Origin: Opitutaceae bacterium
GTDB lineage: Bacteria > Verrucomicrobiota > Verrucomicrobiia > Opitutales > Opitutaceae
Assembly: GCA_030648295.1 (NCBI GenBank)
Contig: JAUSID010000114.1
Span: 1-46,778, forward strand
DNA length: 46,778 bases
Direction of reading: 5' to 3'
In this document: in pieces, positions 16,001 through 24,701 of the stretch
Layout: each line of letters begins with the position of its first letter
Position numbering within the stretch: position 1 is the stretch's first letter
The notes under the pieces: model-generated
What the model was told of the DNA's origin: nothing
Seen by the model: only the letters and a program-made list of their open reading frames with translations
The model's database searches: none
Program-made: the position numbers and the translations under genes

Positions 16001-17347
16001 ATGATCGACGACCCTGAACTGCTGAGGCGCTACGCGGACTCGCACGATGAAGAGGCGTTTGCCGAACTCGTGCGGCGGCACGTGAACCTCGTGCACTCGG
16101 CCGCGCTGCGCCAGGTTAATGGCGACGCCCATCTCGCCGCCGACGTCACCCAGATGGTTTTCACCGACCTCGCACGCAAGGCGCCGGTGTTGGTCAGGCA
16201 TCGCGTGCTCGCCGGCTGGCTGTTCACCAGCACGCGTTTCGCGGCATCGAAAATCGTCCGCGGCGAGCGGCGCCGGCACAGCCGCGAACAGGAGGCTCAG
16301 CTCATGCAAGAACTCACCCGCAATCCCGATGCCGCGCTCGATTGGGATCAGGTACGGCCCGTGCTCGACCACGTGCTGGCCGAGCTCGGCGAAGCGGATC
16401 GCGAGGCGATCCTGCTCCGGTTTTTCGAAGGCCGCGAATTCGCCGCGATCGGCGAGCGCCTCGATGTAAGCGACAACACCGCGCGGATGCGCGTTGACCG
16501 CGCGCTCGACAAACTGCGCGCGCTGCTGGAGCGCCGGGGAGTGACATCAACCAGCGCGGCACTCGCAACTGCACTGGCCGGCCAGGCCGTCTGCGCCGCG
16601 CCCGCGGGTCTCGCCGCCAGTGTCGCCGGCACGGCCCTCGCCGCCGGTGTCGCGGCCGGCGCAACAGCCGGCACGGCCGCCGTGATTTTTATGAGCCTGA
16701 CAAAATCCCAAATCGCCGTCGGAGGTGCGCTGGTGGTGGCTGCGGCCGCCGGTTTTGCCGTCCAGGCGTATAGCAACGCGGGTCTGGACCAGGAAATCGC
16801 GGGCCTCGAACGCCAGCAGGCCGCGGCGGCCGCGCTCAGGTCCGAGAACGAACAACTGCGCCGCACCGCGGCCGAGGTGGCCGACTTGCGTCGCGACGAT
16901 GCCGAACTCGCGCGCGTGAGCGACGAGGCGATCCGGTTGAAGTCGAGCATCGCCACCGCGGCCCCGTCGAAATCGACGGCCGTCCGCGGCATGTCCGTCT
17001 ATGACATCAGTCTCCTCGACCGCGTGCCGCAGGCCACCGTCCAGGCGCGACCCGCCTATCCGTCTGAAATGCGCCGGCAGGGAATCGGCGGCGAGGTCGT
17101 GGTGGATTTCATCGTCGATCAATTCGGCAAGCCGCAAAATGTCCGCGCCATCCGTTCGACCCGGGAGGAATTCGAAGCGCCGGCTATCGACGCGATCAGC
17201 AGATGGAATTTCGTCGCCGGAGTGAAAGGCGGCCGCAGCGTGGCAACGCACATGCAGGTGCCGATCGTTTTCTCGCTCAACAACGCCATGAAACCCGGAG
17301 CCACGCCGCCGTTGCCGCGCAAAGCCGCCCCGCCGCCCGGCTACTGA
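16001..17347 (+). CDS. ECF sigma factor fused to a TonB C-terminal domain
   Basis: Probable membrane-tethered transcription factor of 448 residues. Region sigma-2 spans about 10-90 ([35 protein letters not shown]), and sigma-4 spans about 120-180 ([36 protein letters not shown]). An Ala-rich hydrophobic stretch (about 185-231) and a clearer transmembrane segment (237-256, [21 protein letters not shown]) follow. Then comes a coiled coil (262-315) and a TonB C-terminal domain (343-425, with [28 protein letters not shown] and a final VPIVF strand). TonB domains normally work in the periplasm on TBDRs, so the fusion suggests direct coupling of receptor state to sigma activity. No separate anti-sigma gene is present. 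The next gene, 53 bp downstream, also has a transmembrane helix plus coiled coil. Topology is the main uncertainty: two membrane passes would leave the TonB domain inside. Confidence 0.9.
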   Translation: MIDDPELLRRYADSHDEEAFAELVRRHVNLVHSAALRQVNGDAHLAADVTQMVFTDLARKAPVLVRHRVLAGWLFTSTRFAASKIVRGERRRHSREQEAQLMQELTRNPDAALDWDQVRPVLDHVLAELGEADREAILLRFFEGREFAAIGERLDVSDNTARMRVDRALDKLRALLERRGVTSTSAALATALAGQAVCAAPAGLAASVAGTALAAGVAAGATAGTAAVIFMSLTKSQIAVGGALVVAAAAGFAVQAYSNAGLDQEIAGLERQQAAAAALRSENEQLRRTAAEVADLRRDDAELARVSDEAIRLKSSIATAAPSKSTAVRGMSVYDISLLDRVPQATVQARPAYPSEMRRQGIGGEVVVDFIVDQFGKPQNVRAIRSTREEFEAPAIDAISRWNFVAGVKGGRSVATHMQVPIVFSLNNAMKPGATPPLPRKAAPPPGY

Positions 17348-17400
17348 AGACCGCGCGCGGCCGCCCGCTCCTGACGCCAGCCGCACCTTTCATTCTCGCG

Positions 17401-18288
17401 ATGAGCACTCCCGCTTCGTTCCACGAAGGGACCAAAATGAAAAGCTTCGTCCCGGCGGAGACGCCGCTCGCGGCGACGCCCGCTGCAACTTCGACGCCGC
17501 GGCGCAGTCCGGCACCGCGGGCGAGCTGGTGGTTGATCGGCGTGCTGGCGGTGCTCGTCGCCCTGCCGGTCGCGTGGCTGCAATTTCGCTCGGCCGCGCT
17601 TCGCTTCGAGCGCGACCTGCGACGCGAGCAGATGCGCGAACTCGAGGTGCTCCGCGCCGCGAATGCGAAACTGCGCCTGGAACAGGCATCGCCCGAGGAC
17701 TTGCTGAGGTTGCGCGCGGACCGTGACGCGCTGGAGCGGATGCGCGCGGAGCTGGAACAAATCAAAAGCGCAGCGCAGGCGGCCAGTGCCGCCCGCACCC
17801 AAGGCGTCACGACACCGCGGATACCGCCACCACCGCCGGCGCGTTCGGTGCTCGAGATGCGAAACGTCGGGACCGCCACGCCTGCAGCCGCAGCCGAAAC
17901 GTTCGTCTGGGCGCTCCAGCATGGAAACATCGACGCGGCGGCGAGTCTGATTCGTTTCGCGCCGGATGCCCGCGCGCGGATGGACGGGATACTCGCGTCG
18001 TTGCCGGAGAGCTTCCGCGCCCAATACCCCACGCCCGAGCGCTTCCTCGCCTTTATCATGGCAGGCAGCGGTGGTGCGGCTGCCCTGCGCGTGCTGGGCG
18101 AAAAGGTGGAGGGCGATCGCGCCGTGCACCTGCTCGAGGTGCAGATCGGCGATGGCCGCACGCGGCACGATTCAATTCTCTTTCATCGCGAACCGAATGG
18201 CTGGCGCCGCGTGATCCCATTGAAGACGGTGGAAGCGGTTGCCGCCTACATTGGCCAGTCGCCCGTCGCGGCGGAAGTGCAGAAGTGA
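17401..18288 (+). CDS. Membrane-anchored coiled-coil protein next to the sigma-TonB fusion
   Basis: A 295-residue protein of unknown family. It has a Pro/Ala-rich N-terminal tail, one transmembrane helix (about 43-61, WWLIGVLAVLVALPVAWLQF), a coiled coil (about 64-130) and a short Pro-rich linker (IPPPPP). The C-terminal domain (about 160-285) starts AAAETFVWALQHGNIDAA, the style of small alpha/beta accumulation or SnoaL-like domains. The layout (membrane helix, coiled coil, outside domain) mirrors the sigma-TonB protein just upstream, so the two may interact through their coiled coils. Met at 17437 has a good AGGGA Shine-Dalgarno sequence seven bases upstream and may be the true start. The longer open frame from 17203 overlaps the sigma gene and is rejected. 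Likely cotranscribed with the sigma factor. Confidence 0.8.
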   Translation: MSTPASFHEGTKMKSFVPAETPLAATPAATSTPRRSPAPRASWWLIGVLAVLVALPVAWLQFRSAALRFERDLRREQMRELEVLRAANAKLRLEQASPEDLLRLRADRDALERMRAELEQIKSAAQAASAARTQGVTTPRIPPPPPARSVLEMRNVGTATPAAAAETFVWALQHGNIDAAASLIRFAPDARARMDGILASLPESFRAQYPTPERFLAFIMAGSGGAAALRVLGEKVEGDRAVHLLEVQIGDGRTRHDSILFHREPNGWRRVIPLKTVEAVAAYIGQSPVAAEVQK

Positions 18289-18332
18289 TTTCGAAGCGCG
18301 CGCTGTGGTACCGCCAGGCGCGATGCTGTGAA

Positions 18333-18395
18333 TGGGAGCGCGACCGCCCCCGGTCGCATCGCGGTCATTGCGACCTGGCGGCGGTCGCGCTCCCA
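18333..18395. repeat. 63-bp REP-like inverted repeat (GGGAGCGCGACC family)
   Basis: Perfect 15-bp arms TGGGAGCGCGACCGC (18333-18347) and GCGGTCGCGCTCCCA (18381-18395), with an inner CCCCGGTCGC segment. It is placed 44 bp after the plus-strand stop at 18288 and 48 bp from the minus-strand stop at 18444, between convergent genes. Half-copies occur at 30929 and 44959 and an inverted-order version at 42277-42341. Confidence 0.8.
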
Positions 18396-18443
18396 GACTC
18401 CGGCATCTCACTCCAAAGCCGCACAGGGAACGAGCTGCTCCGC

Positions 18444-19715
18444 TCACCCGAACAACGCCGCGATCGGTTGGCCACGATCCGTGATCGGAACGGGGCGGTC
18501 GCCGTCATAGAGGTTCTTCGTGTAGTCGATGCCGAGTGCGGCGTGGATCGTCGCGAAGAAATCCGGCACACTCACCGGATCGCGGGCGATCTTCTTCGAG
18601 AGTTCGTCCGTCTCGCCGTACCCGCCGCGGTGTTGCAATCCGCCCCCGGCCAGCACGCACGTGAAAGCGCGACCCTGGTGGCCCCGACCACCTCCGCTGT
18701 CGAACTCCGGCGGCCGGCCAAACTCGCTCGTGATCACGATGAGCGTGCGGTCGAGGAGCCGCCGCGCCTCGAGGTCGGCGATCAACGTCGAAAACGCGGT
18801 ATCCAGTTCCGCAATCAATCCGTGCTGCTGCCGGATGCCGGCGTTGTGGACGTCCCAGCCCGTGCCGTTGATGAAATTCAGATTGTGCGAGACCTCGATG
18901 AACCGTACGCCGCGCTCCACCAGCCGGCGGGCGAGCAGGCAACGCTGGCCAAATTCTCCGCCGTAGCGCTCGCGCAGTTCCGCCTTTTCCTCCTCCAGCC
19001 GGAACGTGCGCGCAAAGCTCGGGCTGCTGAGTTTCAGGCTCTGATCGATCGCCTCCTCGTAGTCGGCCAGCCGTGGGTCCGCGGCCGGCGCGCCGCTTCC
19101 CCGCAGCGCGCCCAACAGCGCCTCACGCCTGGCCTGGCGCGGTGCATCGATGCCCTCGGGCCGCGCCAGCCCGGCCGGGCCCTGGCTGGTGTCGGTGAGA
19201 TAAACGTACCCGTGTCGCGCGCCGAGGAAACCCGGACCGCGCGTGACATTCGGGTATCCGATCAACATATACGCTGGCACACCGTCACCCGCGGCGCCGC
19301 GCTCGTGGGCGACGACCGAACCGAGCGACGGGTACAGCACGGTGCCGCTCACGACGCGGCCGGTGTGCATCCGGTTGGTCGCCGCCGCGTGCTCGTCGAT
19401 GACATCGTGGTGAACGGTTCGCACCGCCGTGACGCGGTCCATCAACGGCGCCGTGCGCTTGAGATGCTCGCAGACGCTGACGTCCGGAACCGCCGTGGAA
19501 ATGCTGTCGTAGTATGATCCGGCGATCTTCTTCGCCGGATCGCCGCGGCGCTTCGGATCGAAGGTATCGATCTGGCCCATGCCGCCGCCAAGCCAGATGG
19601 AGATGACGTGCTCCGCCTTTCCCTTGATCAACGGTGGGGCCGCGCCTGCGCCGCGGCCCAAAGCAGGAAGGAGCGCAGCGCCGACTGAGGCAGTGAGAAA
19701 TTCACGACGGTTCAT
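18444..19715 (-). CDS. DUF1501 family protein, Tat-exported
   Basis: A 423-residue member of the DUF1501 family, which has an alkaline-phosphatase/sulfatase-like fold but no proven substrate. The Tat signal is [20 protein letters not shown]. Family segments visible are [20 protein letters not shown] near the start, the central [18 protein letters not shown], and [18 protein letters not shown] with [14 protein letters not shown] towards the end. In Planctomycetes and Verrucomicrobia these proteins are nearly always encoded beside a PSD1/DUF1549-DUF1553 cytochrome protein, and the gene at 20011-23718 fits. The pair is thought to act in the periplasm on complex organic matter; the biochemistry is undescribed. 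The 295-bp gap to that partner is filled by array G. A REP-like inverted repeat lies after the stop. Confidence 0.93.
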   Translation of the reverse strand: MNRREFLTASVGAALLPALGRGAGAAPPLIKGKAEHVISIWLGGGMGQIDTFDPKRRGDPAKKIAGSYYDSISTAVPDVSVCEHLKRTAPLMDRVTAVRTVHHDVIDEHAAATNRMHTGRVVSGTVLYPSLGSVVAHERGAAGDGVPAYMLIGYPNVTRGPGFLGARHGYVYLTDTSQGPAGLARPEGIDAPRQARREALLGALRGSGAPAADPRLADYEEAIDQSLKLSSPSFARTFRLEEEKAELRERYGGEFGQRCLLARRLVERGVRFIEVSHNLNFINGTGWDVHNAGIRQQHGLIAELDTAFSTLIADLEARRLLDRTLIVITSEFGRPPEFDSGGGRGHQGRAFTCVLAGGGLQHRGGYGETDELSKKIARDPVSVPDFFATIHAALGIDYTKNLYDGDRPVPITDRGQPIAALFG

Positions 19716-19755
19716 ATGGTAATCGAAAAGGGAAAAAAGACGGGGAAACCGATTC

Positions 19756-19964
19756 GGGAGAAAGGAGAAGGGAGGAAGGAGAAGGAACCAGCGGCCGGAG
19801 GTTGCAGCGGTCAGACGTCAGAGGCCAGAAGCCAGAGATCAGACGTCAGATGTCAGATGTCAGAATTCAGACGCTGCGGGTGGTCATTGGTCATTGGTCA
19901 TTGGTCCTTAGTGATTCGTCATTCGCCCGGTTCCTGCTCCTTTCTCCCTGCTCCCTTCTCCGGC
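19756..19964. repeat. Heptamer array G between the PSD1 and DUF1501 genes
   Basis: The left part has GGAGAAGG-like, GTCAGAC and GTCAGAT units on the plus strand; the middle has three TGGTCATT-type heptamers; the right part has CTCCTTTCTCCC units. Unit sequence changes within one array while the 7-bp step is kept. It occupies most of the intercistronic gap of a co-directional gene pair. Confidence 0.85.
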
Positions 19965-20010
19965 GGCGCATACTTGACTCGAGTGATCACTTTAATGGTC
20001 TCCGCGCCGC

Positions 20011-23000
20011 TCACCGAAGCCACACGAACTCGCGCGTGTTGACCAGGCTCCAGACCACGTCCTCGTAGGCCTCGCGCCATTCCGGTTTCAGCCGCGGATC
20101 GGCGGGCGGACCCAGCCGCGCGCGTTTCTCCACTTCGATCGCGATGGCATTCGCGTCGGCCACGAGATGATTCGACCACGAAACCGTTGGCAGCCGCGGC
20201 AGCGCGACCGGCGGCTTCACTTCCGCTGCAGCGAGCAGCCGGCTCGAAAACCCGGGGGCGAGCACGCGAACAAGCGACGCGCGCTCGGCCGTCGTGGGAA
20301 ACCGGCTGCAAAAACGGAGAAATACGCTCTCGACCAGCGCATCGGCCGTCCGCGCATTCACCGCGAGATCGGCGAGCTCGCTGCCCGCGGCGACGCGCGT
20401 CACCCACGTCGACAACGTGCTGTTTGCCAGCACGCCGGGCTGAAGCGCGTTCGCATCGGCTTCGCGATCGGTGCGCGGATTCTGCCGCGAGCCGGACCAC
20501 CCGAACGCCTCCAGCACGTCGACCACGGCCTGGGCGCGCGGCAGGCTGATGCTCGGACGATCGCGTTCGTTGGAAAGGCTCGTGAACATCCACGCGCGCC
20601 GTGGCACGCCCAGCGAAACGAAGGCGTCGATCGCGCGCGTGGCGGTGAGGTCGAGATTCATTTCCTCGACGTTCATCGGCTGGCCGGACGAGGCGTACAG
20701 CGCATCGACGACTTGCTCGGCGGAGAGTCGCCGCGGCTCGGGCGCCGCGAAAAACCGCTGCTCCGCCGCGGCCTTCAGATTCTGACCCGTGGCGGCGCGT
20801 TGGTAGACCTCGGACGTGAGGATCAGCCGCACCACGTGCCGCAGATCGTAGGCGTGCGCCACGAACTCCCGCGCAAGCCACGCGAGCAACTCCGGGTGAC
20901 TCGGCTCGTGCCCCTCCCAATCGTGCGCGGGCTCGACAAATCCGGCGCCGATTAGCCGTTTCCAGATCCGGTTGACGACGACCTGCGCAAACCGGCTGTT
21001 CTGCGGCGCCGTGACGAGGGCCGCGAGCCGCTCGCGCGTGTCCTTCGGGTTCTGCACCAGCGCGTCGAGCGAGCCGTCGTCCGCGACACCGGTAATCTCG
21101 GCGAACGGCCACACCGGCGCGACTGGCTCGCGTGGCGGCAGTGTCACCTTGATCAGCGACTCGCGGACTTTGTTCTCGAAAAACGCCGCCGGCACGCGGC
21201 TCGATGCGGGCACCGTCACGGGCTTGCGCTCGAACAATGCCGCCAGCGAATAAAGATCGCGCTGCTTCGAGCGATGGTACGGCGAGTCGTGGCAGCGCGC
21301 GCATTGCAGCTCGATGCCGAGGAACGCGGTCGCGACGATGTGGCCCTTCGCCGCGAATGGCGCATCGTTGTCGGCCGCGAAACCGAAGCCCGCGCTGCCG
21401 CCCTCGCGCTCGCTGCCGCGCAGCAGAATCAGCTCGGTCACGAGCCGGTCCATCGCCTTGCCGTCACGCAACGCCTCGTGGAGGAAGAAGCGAAACGGCC
21501 CGGTGTTGTTGAGGCTCGGCTTCAGCATGCTCGGGTTTTCCGCCAGCACATCCTGCCAGTAGCTCACCCAGTGATCGGCGAGCCTCTCGTCCGCGAGGAG
21601 CCGGTCGATCAGCTTCGCCCGCCTGTCGCTCGAACGATCGGCCAGGAATGCGCGCGCTTCCGCCTCCGCGGGCGGCACGCCCACCGTATCGAAATACACC
21701 CTACGCAGGAACGCCGCGTCGTCGACGAGCGGCGGCGGCGTCACCGCTTCCGGTGAGAGCGGCGCGGCCGGCCACGCGGCGCCACCCGCGATCCACGTCT
21801 CGAGCACTGCAATCTGCCCGGGCTTCAACGGCTCGCCATTGCGTGGCATCCGCTCCTCCTCGTCCGCATGGCGAATCCGCGCCATGAGCTCGCTCGCCCC
21901 GGGTTTGCCCGGCACGACCGCGGGCCGGTTCGATTCGCCGGCGGCGAGCGCCGCCGGGCGCGAGTTCAACCTGAGCCCGCCCTTTTCCTTCTCGCCGTGG
22001 CAGCGGAAACATTCGGTCCGCAGGATCGGCAGGACGTGCTCGTGAAAATTTCTCGTCTCGGCCAGCGGCGTCTTCCCCGCCTCCGCCACCGCCCGTTTGA
22101 TCTTCTCGCGCAGGAACGCATCGATCGGATGGGTGGCGCCCGCGGGTATGCGTGGTGCCGGCTGCTGCTCCACCCAGGTGCGGGCAACGCGATGCCGCTG
22201 CTGCCAGAAAGCGTCCTGCGTTGTGGCCGCGGTCCGCCGGTTTTGATCGTCCAGCGCGTCGAGCGACGCCTCGATCCGGGTCAGGCTCGCGGTCACCGCG
22301 GCATCAGTCAGCGGTACCGGCTCGGTTCCGGCGCCCGTCGGCTGAAGCACGACGAATGAACGGCCGTCGGGCGTCGCCACCGCAACGGTCAGCTCGCCCA
22401 AATCGGGACGATAGCGTTTGCCACCGGCGAGCGTCTCGAGGACGAAACGCGCCGGTGCATCCGGCTTCACGACGATTTCGCCGAAAGCTTCCTGCATGCC
22501 GAATCCAACCGGACGCAATCCCGGCAACGGCGGCTCGGGCACGGGCGTCACCGGATCGTGGCCGCCGGAGTCGCCCTTCTGCGGCTTGGTGCTGGCAACG
22601 AGTTTGCCATCCATCCAGAGCCGGGTAAGCCCGCGGGCGCGCAACACCACGCGATGCGTGCCGGCCGGCAGGTTCACGTCGGCGGCGAGTCGCGCGAGCA
22701 CGGGCGCCTTCCAGCCGGCGCGGATGCCCCACGCGTCGTAGTGCAGCGGCAGTCGCGGCAACAGAAACTCGCGGCTGGTCCAGCGCACCGTTTCCGGCGG
22801 CAGTTTTTCGCCCGCGTTCAACCAACGGTCATGTGCAGGCAGCCCGTCGTGAAAAATCGCGAGCACGCGGCCGGGCGGCAGTGGGCCAAGTTCGGGCATG
22901 ATCGCGGGCTCGGCCTTCGCGACGACCGGACCGCCCACGCGTTGAAACCGCGACTTCAATTCCGCGTTGCTCAGGACTTCGCGGTGAATCGCGACGGCAT

Positions 23001-23718
23001 CGATTCCGCCGCGGAAACTCGCGGCCGGACTTCCCCTCATCGACGAACCGATCCACACCGCATCGTCGTCGACTACCGGAGCCTCGGATGTCGCACCGCC
23101 CATGTCCCAGGCGCCTGGCGCCGGCTGCCCGTCGATCCAGCCGCGGATGCTGGCGGGCTCGCCGAACCGGTAGCTAATTGCGATGTGATGCCAGCCGGTA
23201 TCGGGGCCAAATCCACGCTTGCTCGTCCAGCGATGCCAGTGCGCGTCGGATTTCGCCGCGTCGGCGGCGCGCGGCGTGGCAAAGAGGAAGTTCACGGCGA
23301 ATTGCCCGCCGGTGGCACGCAGCCGCAGCGCCCAGTTTTGATTGTCGGCGGCAAAACCTGGTGAACCCGTGCGCCCTTTGCCGATGACGTAAAGAGCCTC
23401 GTTCGCGCGCAGGCCGTCCGCCTGCACCCACGCTTCGAGCGTGATCGCGTCGCCATTCGTGAAATCGAGCGGGCTGTCGGGGCCGCTGTCGGCGAGCGCA
23501 TGATGGGCCCCGCTGCCATCGAACCGCACGGCGAGATTGTTGTGCTCAAAACCTGGATATTCTGGTGGTCGCGGACCCGGAACGTCGCGCTGAACCGAGC
23601 CGACCGCGATAGCCCGCGAAAAATCCTCCTCGCCGAAGTCCCAGCGCGCCACCGGCCCGGCCGCGCGCGCGAACACCAGTGACAAAAGCGTTAGCGTGAT
23701 ACGCAGCAGCGTCTTCAT
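20011..23718 (-). CDS. PSD1-type protein: LamG, cytochrome c-like, DUF1549, DUF1553
   Basis: A large (1235-residue) secreted multidomain protein of the Planctomycetes-Verrucomicrobia type. It has a signal peptide (1-20), a LamG/concanavalin-like domain (about 22-265), a PA14-like region (about 285-430), then a cytochrome c-like PSCyt1 domain with CFRCH (570-574). DUF1549 spans about 660-855 and contains a second haem motif, CARCH (806-810). DUF1553 spans about 905-1235 (NSRFAQVVVNRIWKRLIGAG, HVVRLILTSEVYQR, and the typical end VNTREFVWLR). Covalent haem at both CxxCH motifs is expected. It is encoded just upstream of a DUF1501 protein, the usual partner. A redox role in breakdown of complex substrates is likely, but no reaction is proven. 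The start follows a C-rich, Shine-Dalgarno-free leader. Confidence 0.95.
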   Translation of the reverse strand: MKTLLRITLTLLSLVFARAAGPVARWDFGEEDFSRAIAVGSVQRDVPGPRPPEYPGFEHNNLAVRFDGSGAHHALADSGPDSPLDFTNGDAITLEAWVQADGLRANEALYVIGKGRTGSPGFAADNQNWALRLRATGGQFAVNFLFATPRAADAAKSDAHWHRWTSKRGFGPDTGWHHIAISYRFGEPASIRGWIDGQPAPGAWDMGGATSEAPVVDDDAVWIGSSMRGSPAASFRGGIDAVAIHREVLSNAELKSRFQRVGGPVVAKAEPAIMPELGPLPPGRVLAIFHDGLPAHDRWLNAGEKLPPETVRWTSREFLLPRLPLHYDAWGIRAGWKAPVLARLAADVNLPAGTHRVVLRARGLTRLWMDGKLVASTKPQKGDSGGHDPVTPVPEPPLPGLRPVGFGMQEAFGEIVVKPDAPARFVLETLAGGKRYRPDLGELTVAVATPDGRSFVVLQPTGAGTEPVPLTDAAVTASLTRIEASLDALDDQNRRTAATTQDAFWQQRHRVARTWVEQQPAPRIPAGATHPIDAFLREKIKRAVAEAGKTPLAETRNFHEHVLPILRTECFRCHGEKEKGGLRLNSRPAALAAGESNRPAVVPGKPGASELMARIRHADEEERMPRNGEPLKPGQIAVLETWIAGGAAWPAAPLSPEAVTPPPLVDDAAFLRRVYFDTVGVPPAEAEARAFLADRSSDRRAKLIDRLLADERLADHWVSYWQDVLAENPSMLKPSLNNTGPFRFFLHEALRDGKAMDRLVTELILLRGSEREGGSAGFGFAADNDAPFAAKGHIVATAFLGIELQCARCHDSPYHRSKQRDLYSLAALFERKPVTVPASSRVPAAFFENKVRESLIKVTLPPREPVAPVWPFAEITGVADDGSLDALVQNPKDTRERLAALVTAPQNSRFAQVVVNRIWKRLIGAGFVEPAHDWEGHEPSHPELLAWLAREFVAHAYDLRHVVRLILTSEVYQRAATGQNLKAAAEQRFFAAPEPRRLSAEQVVDALYASSGQPMNVEEMNLDLTATRAIDAFVSLGVPRRAWMFTSLSNERDRPSISLPRAQAVVDVLEAFGWSGSRQNPRTDREADANALQPGVLANSTLSTWVTRVAAGSELADLAVNARTADALVESVFLRFCSRFPTTAERASLVRVLAPGFSSRLLAAAEVKPPVALPRLPTVSWSNHLVADANAIAIEVEKRARLGPPADPRLKPEWREAYEDVVWSLVNTREFVWLR

Positions 23719-23820
23719 GGCCTGGGGTGTGGGATTGGGGGCCGGACGATGAGGGGGTCGTCGCAGCCTGCCCTGAAGGAAACGAATTTTGGTCCCGCCG
23801 CCAGCCGAATGCGGCCAGAA

Positions 23821-24238
23821 ATCAGATGTAAGGCGTCAGAAGTCGGTGGTCAGTGGTCAGTGATCAGTGGTCGGTGGTCGGTGGTCAGTGGTCGGTGGTC
23901 CTGGTCAGGGGTCAGGTTAGGTCAGGGCGTGTTCCCAGATGTCAGGGGTCTGAAACCGAGTCCGGTCCGGCCTTCCCCGGGAGCGCGGGCGTCTCGCCCG
24001 CATCGGAGGAACTTTGTGAACGTGTCCCTTGCGGGCGAGACGCCCGCGCTCCCAGGCGTAGCAGCCGAGGTGACGAGGCTGGAGTTTCTTAAATCTGACA
24101 TCTGACATCTGACGTCTGATGTCTGGCCTCTGTCGTCGGTCGTCTGCCGTCTGTCCTCTGTCCTCTGTCCTCTGTCCTCTGTCCTCTGTCGTCTGTCGTC
24201 TGTCGTCGGTCGTCTGCCGTCGGTCGTCTGCCGTCTGG
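23821..24238. repeat. Composite element H: heptamer array, inverted repeat, heptamer array
   Basis: Left array (23821-23927) has GGTCAGT/GGTCGGT units. The centre is the 75-bp inverted repeat at 23979-24053. Right array (24093-24238) begins with TCTGACA/TCTGACG and passes to TCTGTCC and GTCGTCTG units, the opposite orientation. The whole 418 bp is thus roughly palindromic. It separates the divergent PSD1 and Tat-protein genes, and no gene is seen inside. Confidence 0.85.
23979..24053. repeat. 75-bp REP-like inverted repeat with 23-bp perfect arms
   Basis: The left arm at 23979-24001 (starts GGGAGCGCGGGCGTCTCG) and the right arm at 24031-24053 are perfect reverse complements. Single arms differing by one base occur at 28869-28891 and 29006-29028, with a partial copy at 4899-4915. 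Confidence 0.8.
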
Positions 24239-24293
24239 AATTATCGGCGTGACGCCGCGCGAGCAGATGTTACGAGGAACGGCAGCTTACCCC

Positions 24294-24671
24294 ATGAAGC
24301 GACGTGACTTTATTGAAATCGCCGCGGCCGGCGCCGCCGGGCTCGCTGGCGGCTCAACGATGTTCGGCGCCGAATCCGACGTGGCGGCCCTCGCGCGGCC
24401 GCAGCTGCTCGACATCCTGCGCGATGAAGACCTCGTGTGCGATCTTGGCCGGCGCTATCGCGAAACCGTGCCGGCCGAGGACAACGCGGACGTCCTGGCC
24501 CACGCGATTGTCGGTGGGTCGGCGGCGATGCCGCAGGCATCTCTTTGCGCGCGGATCGCCGAACAGGTACGGCGCGATTTCGCGCACGGCCGGACCGTCA
24601 CGCTCAACGGCTGGGTGCTGGCGGCGACCGAAGCGCGTCAGTGCGCGCTGTTATCGCTGTCGCCGGCCTGA
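24294..24671 (+). CDS. Small Tat-signal protein, probable partner of GMC oxidoreductase
   Basis: A 125-residue protein that begins with a Tat signal (MKRRDFIEIAAAGAAGLAGG). The rest is helical (LDILRDEDLVCDLGRRYRE, RIAEQVRRDFAHG) and ends with the hydrophobic LNGWVLAATEARQCALLSL. Its stop lies 30 bp before a GMC oxidoreductase that has no export signal of its own. Gluconate 2-dehydrogenase-type enzymes use a small Tat-bearing subunit to carry the flavoprotein across the membrane, and this pair has that layout. The function is inferred from position and the signal; sequence similarity to subunit 3 was not checked. The ORF extends upstream to 24249, but the Tat motif fixes the start at 24294. 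Confidence 0.78.
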   Translation: MKRRDFIEIAAAGAAGLAGGSTMFGAESDVAALARPQLLDILRDEDLVCDLGRRYRETVPAEDNADVLAHAIVGGSAAMPQASLCARIAEQVRRDFAHGRTVTLNGWVLAATEARQCALLSLSPA

Positions 24672-24701
24672 CGCCGCCCGCAAGACGCGCCGATTATCTT
24701 G

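Noticed and set aside
15659-16372. 237-codon minus-strand frame upstream of the sigma gene
   Set aside because: Part is antisense to the sigma factor and part is array F; the Glu/Arg/Gln-rich text is repeat-encoded.
19919-21304. 461-codon minus-strand frame
   Set aside because: Alternative frame of the PSD1 gene running into array G.
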